Shown in pieces: positions 14,967 through 21,156 of a DNA stretch of 21,156 bases (positions are counted from its first letter, which is position 1; the number at the start of each line of letters is the position of its first letter). The position numbers and the translations under genes were made by a program. A model generated the notes under the pieces. That model had not been told where the DNA came from and did no database searches. It was given only the letters and a program-made list of their open reading frames with translations. Source of the stretch: a virus; the IMG/VR virus record IMGVR_UViG_3300017824_000068, positions 1 to 21,156 of that record. One strand, 5' to 3'.

Positions 14967-15726
14967 TATTTTTTATCCATTCGCCTAAAGTTTTTGCTAT
15001 GTATCTATGTCCTTTTGGACTTGGATGATGCCAAGAATCAGGTTGAGACCATAAGCCTTCGTACCCTTTCTTTTTATCCTCGTGCAACACATTACCACTT
15101 AGTGGGTCGTTATTACCAGCCAAACCCAATAAGTTTGTTAATGTAGAATCATTATAGCACCAGAAATTTTCTCTGTCAACAGTAAAATGTCTACTTAAAA
15201 TGTGTTCTGACGCATTTTCTATGTCTATGTCTTTTGTAACATCTACTAGGGCATTGTTTTGACACACTTTAATACCTTTGCTTTTGCAAACTTCTTGTAT
15301 TAAAATTATTTGGTCAAGATGTTGCCTAACAATATCTTCTTCATAAAGTAAAGATATTTCTCTACTTGCAGTCAACATAGTTTTTAATCTGCTTGGTAAA
15401 GTGAGAATATCAAAATTACTCATTTGATTTATCGATCCCATTGTCCAGTTAGGATCGGCATAATAAAACCTGTGAGGATTACTCCAACTTATAATAACTA
15501 AGTCGTCTTTTTTAATATCTGGAAGTATTTTGAAAAAATGATTTACAATTTCTTGATTACCAAATCCACTTACAGCACAACTTTGGGAAGGACAGCCTAA
15601 TTCTTTTCCTATTATTCCTCCCCAGCCGATTGTGTCTCTTACATACTCTGGATCACCATCTACAATGGTTGTACCATACATAAAACTACACCCAAACCCC
15701 CAAATTTTATTAAAGTTCAATGCCAT
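14947..15726 (-). CDS. SGNH-hydrolase-like esterase
   Basis: A 259-residue protein starting MALNFNKIWGFGCS. The start at 15726 is preferred over an in-frame ATG at 15819 because the longer form would overlap the upstream gene by over 100 nt. SGNH blocks are visible: FGCS (block I, S14 as nucleophile, Cys in place of the usual Asp before it), SGFGNQ (block II Gly), SWSNPHR (block III Asn) and DSWHHPS (block V Asp and His). Such enzymes remove acyl groups from polysaccharides, lipids or other esters; in phages they may modify surface glycans. There is no signal peptide. It overlaps the stop of the nucleosidase-like gene by 17 nt. The substrate is unknown. Confidence 0.7.
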   Translation of the reverse strand: MALNFNKIWGFGCSFMYGTTIVDGDPEYVRDTIGWGGIIGKELGCPSQSCAVSGFGNQEIVNHFFKILPDIKKDDLVIISWSNPHRFYYADPNWTMGSINQMSNFDILTLPSRLKTMLTASREISLLYEEDIVRQHLDQIILIQEVCKSKGIKVCQNNALVDVTKDIDIENASEHILSRHFTVDRENFWCYNDSTLTNLLGLAGNNDPLSGNVLHEDKKKGYEGLWSQPDSWHHPSPKGHRYIAKTLGEWIKNNDNFKH

Positions 15727-16267
15727 AATCTGTTTTGAATATAGTTTTAAATATATCTTGCCCTGTATTAAAGTTCTCTTTCCATTGAGCAGACTGGTCG
15801 GCACCTCCCACAATATCACTAATCCACTTGTATGATGTAAAATGTTTGTTCATATTATGACAAACTTTTGCTAATGCGTATGCCTCCATATCAACACAGT
15901 CTACTTCTATAGCAGGTTTTGTTAATTGAAATTGGTCAAACGTCATACAGGTTTTGCCATCTACAAAATCTTCATTGAAATCAAACTGTTGAATATCTTC
16001 GTATGGCGTATGCCCTAACGGAACTCCTAAAGGTCTACAATCTATGTCTCCTTGCAAGAATTTAGTACATTTAAGTAACCCTCTAAAGTCAGGATTTATA
16101 CCTCCAGCACTTCCGTAGTTTACTACGTTTTCTATGTCTGGATTATCGCATAGATATTTCGTGAGTTTCCAGGCGGCATTTACTTTGCCTATACCTGTGT
16201 ATAATGTGTGTTTGTATTCGATGTCCTCTAATTCGGACTTTAATGCAACTACCAATAATGTGTTCAT
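15710..16267 (-). CDS. MTA/SAH nucleosidase-like protein (phosphorylase superfamily)
   Basis: A 185-residue protein of the purine nucleoside phosphorylase/MTAN fold. It shows the N-terminal strand VALKSELED with E12 (the catalytic Glu12 position of bacterial MTAN), TGIGKVNAA (24-32), VVNYGSAGGI (48-57), VDMEAYALA (125-133, the ribose-binding Met-Glu) and a motif ISDIVGGAD (149-157) with the Asp that protonates the purine. Such enzymes cleave methylthioadenosine or S-adenosylhomocysteine, recycling methionine and relieving inhibition of methyltransferases. It is shorter than the usual 230 residues, mainly in the middle. It is first in the cassette, has no clear Shine-Dalgarno sequence, and only a weak TATAAA-type -10 is seen upstream on its strand. 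Substrate specificity is not visible. Confidence 0.75.
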   Translation of the reverse strand: MNTLLVVALKSELEDIEYKHTLYTGIGKVNAAWKLTKYLCDNPDIENVVNYGSAGGINPDFRGLLKCTKFLQGDIDCRPLGVPLGHTPYEDIQQFDFNEDFVDGKTCMTFDQFQLTKPAIEVDCVDMEAYALAKVCHNMNKHFTSYKWISDIVGGADQSAQWKENFNTGQDIFKTIFKTDYGIEL

Positions 16268-16321
16268 ACTTGTACTTATCTACGACTAAAAAATAGATAT
16301 TTTTATACAGGAAAATGTGCG

Positions 16322-16354
16322 TATTAAAACGTGTTATAATTAATTAGATAAATA
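16322..16354 (+). promoter_or_regulatory. Late promoter with upstream element for gp25-gp6
   Basis: TATTAAAACGTGTT (16322-16335), 11 nt, then GATAAATA (16347-16354), identical in both boxes and spacing to 6367-6399. By T4 geometry transcription would start at about 16360, the A of the gp25 ATG. An overlapping TGTTATAAT (16332-16340) looks like an extended -10 for host sigma-70 and would start about 13 nt earlier. Confidence 0.75.
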
Positions 16355-16359
16355 TCAGT

Positions 16360-16773
16360 ATGGCAACATTTAAAGGTTTTAGTACAGTAGATAGAATTGG
16401 ACCTCCTTTTAATTTAGAAGATTTAGAATTAGTCAAGCAAGACATTTTAAATCAACTTAAAACATCAAAAGGGGAAAGAGTTATGCTACCAGAGTTTGGT
16501 AGTATTATACCTGATTTGTTAATGGAGCCTTTAACAGAAGCAACCATTGGTTTTGTTAAAGATGACGTTACAGAAATTGTAAACGCAGACCCCAGAGTAA
16601 ATTTACTTAATTTAAATGTTTCCGCAATGGACAACACATTAAGATGTGAAATTCATTTGGAATATAAACCAGACCTTACAGAAGATATACTTGTAGCAGA
16701 ATTTGAAGCAACTACAGGCGTATCACTGAATAGTGGTGGAATTGAATCCACTCAAGGCACAACAACGTATTAG
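16360..16773 (+). CDS. 25: Baseplate wedge protein gp25
   Basis: A 137-residue protein of the gp25/GpW-lysozyme-like wedge family, found in all contractile injection systems, where it nucleates the sheath and joins the gp6 ring. The conserved core GERVMLPEFGS (38-48) matches the family's E-P-x-[FY]-G motif, and the length equals T4 gp25 (132). There is no Shine-Dalgarno sequence before the ATG, and the late -10 ends only 5 nt upstream, implying a leaderless mRNA. gp6 starts 8 nt after its stop. Confidence 0.95.
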   Translation: MATFKGFSTVDRIGPPFNLEDLELVKQDILNQLKTSKGERVMLPEFGSIIPDLLMEPLTEATIGFVKDDVTEIVNADPRVNLLNLNVSAMDNTLRCEIHLEYKPDLTEDILVAEFEATTGVSLNSGGIESTQGTTTY

Positions 16774-16780
16774 GTAGAGT

Positions 16781-19700
16781 ATGGCGCAGGACATAAGACA
16801 AAATAATTTATTCGCCGCAGAAGATTGGCAGACAGCCTATAAGGCATTCACTAACGTAAATTTTAAAGCATACGACTTTAACACAATACGTCAGTCTATG
16901 ATTACATATATCAGGGAAAACTATCCTGAAAAATTCAATGACTACATAGAAAGTTCAGAATTTATTGCAATTATAGAATTGTTAGCATACCTAAGTCAAA
17001 ATTTAGCATTTAGGGTAGACCTTAACACCAGAGAAAACTTCTTGTCAACTGCTGAAAGCAGAGAAAGTGTGTTACGTCTGGCAAAAATGTTAGGTTATGC
17101 ACCTAAACGTAATACAGCAAGTGCCGGCATAATGAAAGTAACAGCAGTACAAACTACTCAAGACGTCACAGACAGTTTTGGCAGAAGTATTGCTAACGAA
17201 CGTGTTAATTTTGATGATGCATCAGAAAGCGAAAGTTATGATAAATTTATCAGCATAATGAATGCTTCATTAAGTACATACAACAAGTTTACAAAACCAG
17301 TTGCCAAAGAAATAATAGGCGGCATAAGTTCAGAATTATATCAAGTTAATAGTATACCAGGAACAAACGTAACATTCCCATTCAGTTTAACATTAAACGG
17401 CACAGGTGTTCCATATGAAATGGTAAGTGCAGAGTTCAGCGAATCTAAAGCATTTAAAGAAAAAGCACCAGATCCAGATGCACCATTCCAACTAATTTAT
17501 AGAAATGACGGCAGAGGTCTATCAGGCAGTAATACTGGATTCTTTTTGATGTTCAAACAAGGAACATTAGAATACCAAGACGCAATTTTTGATAAGCCTA
17601 TAAAAAATAATCAAGTATCAATAGACCAAACTATGATTAATGAAAGTGATGTTTGGGTACAAGAAATAAACAATGCAGGAGAAGTGTTAAATCAGTGGAA
17701 TAAAGTTCCTAATCTAATTGGTCAAACATTGTTTTATAACAACTTAGCATTAGATAATAAAAGAGTATATGCAGTAGACAGTGGCTTTGAAGATAATGTT
17801 ATAGTTAAATTTGCTGACGGTAACTTTGGTGCTATACCAGTCGGTACATTCAGAATGTGGTACAGAAGTAGTGCCGGCACATATCAAACAATTAACCCAA
17901 CAGATGCAGTTGACAAACAAATTAATATTCCATATACAGATGCAAACGGAAACAATCAAGTATTAACATTGTTCTGCAGTCTACAATATACAGTTTCTAA
18001 CGGTACTCCTGCTGAAAGCATACAAAGTATCAAACAACGAGCACCACAAGTATACCAATCACAAGATAGAATGGTATCAGCACAAGACTATAATGTTTAT
18101 CCTTATGCAGTTAATAACAATATATTAAAATTAAAAGCAATTAATAGAACACACTCAGGTCACAGTAGATTTATTGACATAAACGACCCAACAGGCAAGT
18201 ATCAAAGTGTAACTGTTTATGGTGAAGATGGACTGCTTTACAAAGAAGACGCCAAAGACGTAAACATTATTAATATAGATGGTAGTACAGTTTTATCAGA
18301 AGTAGTAGAATCATTAATTACAAGTAAACTGAGCAACAGTCATTTAAAAAACTTTATATATGAAGATTACAGAAATATTCATTTAGCAGACGACAGTTTA
18401 ATTTTTGATTTAACCAGAAACTACTCTGTGATTAAATGGGTAACACAACCAAATAGAGCAACAAGCACAACAGGTTATTTAACAATAGATACTGGTGGTA
18501 CTCCAACAGTACTTAAAAACAATCAAGTAGGCGACGTGTATAGACAAATACAAGAAAATGCAAGAATAAAATTCCAAAGTCCTACGGATAGTTCAAAATA
18601 CAAATGGGTTGTTATAAAAGATATACAGAATAACGGAGGACTAATTACTAGTTCAAGTGCAGGTAAAGGTCCAATCACAATGTCAACATCCTTAGAGAAT
18701 GGCTGGAGAGCAACAGAATTAGTTGTTAGTGTGCAACCTAACTTAATAGAAAATATCACAACGGCTATTACTACTGAGATAAGTTCAAAAAGAGACTTTG
18801 GTTTAGGGTATAATCCTAATCCTTCAGGAGCATCGCAAACACATTTCTTTGTAATCAATAACTCGATTCTACAAAAAGACGCAGAGTATAGTGCTGATTT
18901 AAGTACAGGTGCTTGTTGGATTGCCAAGTTCGAATACGAAGAAGGTTCATCAGATGACGACTACTCATTTAAAATGACCACAAGAGGTAAAAAACTTTTG
19001 TTTGAAAGTTTTGAAGATGTACAATTTATTGATGCAGATGAAAATTATACAGTTGACCCTGCAACAGGTAATGTTAAAAAAGATGTTATTGAACTGTTAG
19101 ATAATAACAGTAAGCCAAGTATTGAAGAAACTTACTATTGGGTAGATACTAATGCAGACGGTGTAGGTGATGCTTGGCAATTAAAAGATACAAATAACTA
19201 TTATACTCCAACAGGAAATAGTCCTGAAATTGTTCTCAAAAACAGAGATGTTAGAGCAAACGAATTAAGTATTAAAATGATTTCTAACTTTGGCTTATTA
19301 CAAGGTGGCGATGCTAACGTTAGTGTGTCAGACACATACAGTGGTAACGAATTTATAAGTCCTATCACCGTAGAGATGAGTGTTAATAGTCAAACAAATT
19401 CAAATGGACAAGCAGTAGTAAAACCTAATTCAGGTAAAATTACAAACTTGCCAAATAGTGTAGAAATACCTTTGAGCAAATTTGCATCAAATGTACAAGG
19501 CGGTGCAAACAGCAACATTGCGTATGTGGTTGTAGATAGCACAGGCACAAACACATATAGAGGTAATGTTTCCACAACCAGTTTACAAAGAGCAAATGCA
19601 CAAATACAAGGCTCAGTTGATGTTACAAGTAACACCACAATTAAAGTTAATGAGTTTGATTCTAAAAGAACATTAGGGTTAGGAAATCAAGACGTACTTA

Positions 19701-21156
19701 AAGTAAAATATTCAGATACTAGAGAAAGATTAGATGAAAATATTAGATTTGATATTTCAGACAAGTTTACATACGCAGACGGATATATAGATTACAGAAA
19801 AATTGAAGTGCTACCGGTCGACACAGACTTTGATGGCGTACCAGATGAACCACTTGCATTCAGTAGATTTGTAGATCCAGACGATTTAGTATTTTTTGAA
19901 AATCAAAAAGATTTACAAGGTAACGACTTTATCAGACCTATCAAAACAGGTATATTAGATTACAGAGCAGAAACAAGTGCAATAGTAGATTTCTTAAATG
20001 AAAACTTAGCACCAGGTTCAAATGTATTAGACCAAACAGACTTTACACAATTTACATTAATATTAGTACCTACAAAAACTTTTGCTCAAACATATTTAAC
20101 AAACAACAAAGCAAAATTACACGGCAAGAAAGTGTATGTAGCAGATACAAAAGAATTATTTGACTTACAGATTGAATTCACAGATTCAACTAATGTTATA
20201 CTAACAGACAGTCAAAGTTATACAGTAAAGAATGGAAGATCTTTCACACAGAATACCAACACTACATACCGCCCAGTAAGTTTTAAATGGGAACACGTTG
20301 CTCCTAGTGACATAAGAATAGATCCTAGTATTAGTAATATTGTAGAAATGTTTGTTTTAACAAGAACATATTATTCAGAAGTTTTAAAATATAAAAACTC
20401 AACAGAGTTAGGTAAAACTTTCCCACTTGGTCCAACTTCTGAAACATTATCACAAAACTTTAGTGACTTAGAAAAATATAAGAGTATTTCAGACCAAATA
20501 ATTTATAGAAGCGGAAAGTTCAAAGTGTTATTCGGCACAGAAGCACTTCCAGAATTACAAGCAACATTTAAAGCAATCAAATTGCCAAGTGTTACAATTA
20601 GTGATAACGAAATTAAGAGTAGAGTTAAACAAGCAATAGACCAATTCTTTAATATACAGAATTGGGACTTTGGTGAAAGTTTTTACTTTACAGAATTAAC
20701 AGCATACGTTCACACTCAAACAAATGATGTATTAGGTAGTTTAGTAATTGTACCTAAGGATCCAAGCAGAAGATTTGGAGACTTGTTTGTGGTGAGATGT
20801 GAACCAGACGAAATTTTTATGAGTACAGCGACAGTAAGTGATATAAAGATAGTTTCAGACTTTAACCAAGAAACTTTACAGCAGATTGGTTCAGCAGTAC
20901 AAGGTGCAACAGCAGGAGCAACTGCTGATAACGGACCTTATGCAATTAACGGATACTATCCTTTATATGCAACAGCAGACGCGGCGTCAGAGGCAGGTGA
21001 TGGCACTAGCCATTCACACACGTTCTTTGGACAAACATTCTATATGCCTAATGGTGTAACTTACTACCACGGCACTTATAATGTAAGCAACGATGGGTTA
21101 AATAGTAGTAACACAGGAGGAACCAGTACTAGCAGTGGAGGTTCAAGTGGAAGTAG
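16781..21156 (+). CDS. 6: Baseplate wedge protein gp6, very large, cut by the window
   Basis: The frame is open from ATG 16781 through the right edge, at least 1458 residues, against 660 in T4. The N-terminus (MAQDIRQNNLFAAEDW; YIESSEFIAIIELLAYL, 55-71; FRVDLNTRENF, 77-87) is the conserved gp6 start of marine T4-like phages; gp6 forms the inner ring that links wedges. Further signs are QDYNVYP with SGHSRFIDIND near residue 460, and a C-terminal gp6-like part around IKSRVKQAIDQFF (about 1280). Two calcium-loop-like motifs occur: DTNADGVGD (789-797) and DTDFDGVPD (1014-1022). Near the window end a His-rich stretch (SHSHTFFGQTFYMP, then YYHGTYN) and a Ser/Gly linker suggest an added domain. It is translated with gp25 (7-nt gap, weak AGGTAGAG). 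Confidence 0.92.
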   Translation, partial: MAQDIRQNNLFAAEDWQTAYKAFTNVNFKAYDFNTIRQSMITYIRENYPEKFNDYIESSEFIAIIELLAYLSQNLAFRVDLNTRENFLSTAESRESVLRLAKMLGYAPKRNTASAGIMKVTAVQTTQDVTDSFGRSIANERVNFDDASESESYDKFISIMNASLSTYNKFTKPVAKEIIGGISSELYQVNSIPGTNVTFPFSLTLNGTGVPYEMVSAEFSESKAFKEKAPDPDAPFQLIYRNDGRGLSGSNTGFFLMFKQGTLEYQDAIFDKPIKNNQVSIDQTMINESDVWVQEINNAGEVLNQWNKVPNLIGQTLFYNNLALDNKRVYAVDSGFEDNVIVKFADGNFGAIPVGTFRMWYRSSAGTYQTINPTDAVDKQINIPYTDANGNNQVLTLFCSLQYTVSNGTPAESIQSIKQRAPQVYQSQDRMVSAQDYNVYPYAVNNNILKLKAINRTHSGHSRFIDINDPTGKYQSVTVYGEDGLLYKEDAKDVNIINIDGSTVLSEVVESLITSKLSNSHLKNFIYEDYRNIHLADDSLIFDLTRNYSVIKWVTQPNRATSTTGYLTIDTGGTPTVLKNNQVGDVYRQIQENARIKFQSPTDSSKYKWVVIKDIQNNGGLITSSSAGKGPITMSTSLENGWRATELVVSVQPNLIENITTAITTEISSKRDFGLGYNPNPSGASQTHFFVINNSILQKDAEYSADLSTGACWIAKFEYEEGSSDDDYSFKMTTRGKKLLFESFEDVQFIDADENYTVDPATGNVKKDVIELLDNNSKPSIEETYYWVDTNADGVGDAWQLKDTNNYYTPTGNSPEIVLKNRDVRANELSIKMISNFGLLQGGDANVSVSDTYSGNEFISPITVEMSVNSQTNSNGQAVVKPNSGKITNLPNSVEIPLSKFASNVQGGANSNIAYVVVDSTGTNTYRGNVSTTSLQRANAQIQGSVDVTSNTTIKVNEFDSKRTLGLGNQDVLKVKYSDTRERLDENIRFDISDKFTYADGYIDYRKIEVLPVDTDFDGVPDEPLAFSRFVDPDDLVFFENQKDLQGNDFIRPIKTGILDYRAETSAIVDFLNENLAPGSNVLDQTDFTQFTLILVPTKTFAQTYLTNNKAKLHGKKVYVADTKELFDLQIEFTDSTNVILTDSQSYTVKNGRSFTQNTNTTYRPVSFKWEHVAPSDIRIDPSISNIVEMFVLTRTYYSEVLKYKNSTELGKTFPLGPTSETLSQNFSDLEKYKSISDQIIYRSGKFKVLFGTEALPELQATFKAIKLPSVTISDNEIKSRVKQAIDQFFNIQNWDFGESFYFTELTAYVHTQTNDVLGSLVIVPKDPSRRFGDLFVVRCEPDEIFMSTATVSDIKIVSDFNQETLQQIGSAVQGATAGATADNGPYAINGYYPLYATADAASEAGDGTSHSHTFFGQTFYMPNGVTYYHGTYNVSNDGLNSSNTGGTSTSSGGSSGS

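Overview
This AT-rich window looks like part of a marine T4-like myovirus genome, of the broad kind that infects cyanobacteria or SAR11-type bacteria. The host cannot be fixed from the sequence alone. The assignment rests on a co-directional 55-47-46 recombination/late-sigma block and on T4-type baseplate genes (gp26-, gp48-, gp53-, gp5-, gp25- and gp6-like). No tRNA, CRISPR array, insertion sequence or integrase was seen.

Layout. (1) 1-1736: a partial minus-strand structural gene, perhaps the tape measure, diverges from a plus-strand gp26-like gene. The gp26-like gene ends in a textbook -1 ribosomal frameshift signal that adds an 80-residue extension. (2) 1737-2235: a gene-free stretch whose core (about 1841-2043) folds into nested and pseudoknotted stems and may be a structured RNA. 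(3) 2236-6289, minus strand: gp55-like late sigma factor, gp47 and gp46 (Mre11/Rad50-type nuclease) and a GIY-YIG protein in a tight operon behind a perfect host-type TTGACA-17-TATAAT promoter. (4) 6420-13309, plus strand: five tightly overlapping baseplate genes (gp48-like cap, gp53, a 999-residue hub-like protein, gp5 spike, one unknown) behind a late promoter. (5) 13282-16267, minus strand: an accessory cassette of small unknown genes, a zincin-like metallopeptidase, an SGNH hydrolase and an MTA/SAH-nucleosidase-like enzyme; a second perfect host-type promoter sits inside it. (6) 16360 to the right edge, plus strand: gp25 and a very large gp6 that runs off the window.

How it fits together. 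The minus-strand operons carry early-type promoters, and the plus-strand structural operons carry a phage late -10 element, GATAAATA (T4 consensus TATAAATA). The late sigma factor expected to read that element is encoded here. Two late promoters also share a 14-nt upstream element, TATTAAAACGTGTT, exactly 11 nt before the -10. The most notable items are the complete -1 frameshift cassette in the gp26-like gene, the extended late promoter motif, a probable leaderless gp25 mRNA, face-to-face late promoters between the first two genes, and the possible structured RNA at 1841-2043.
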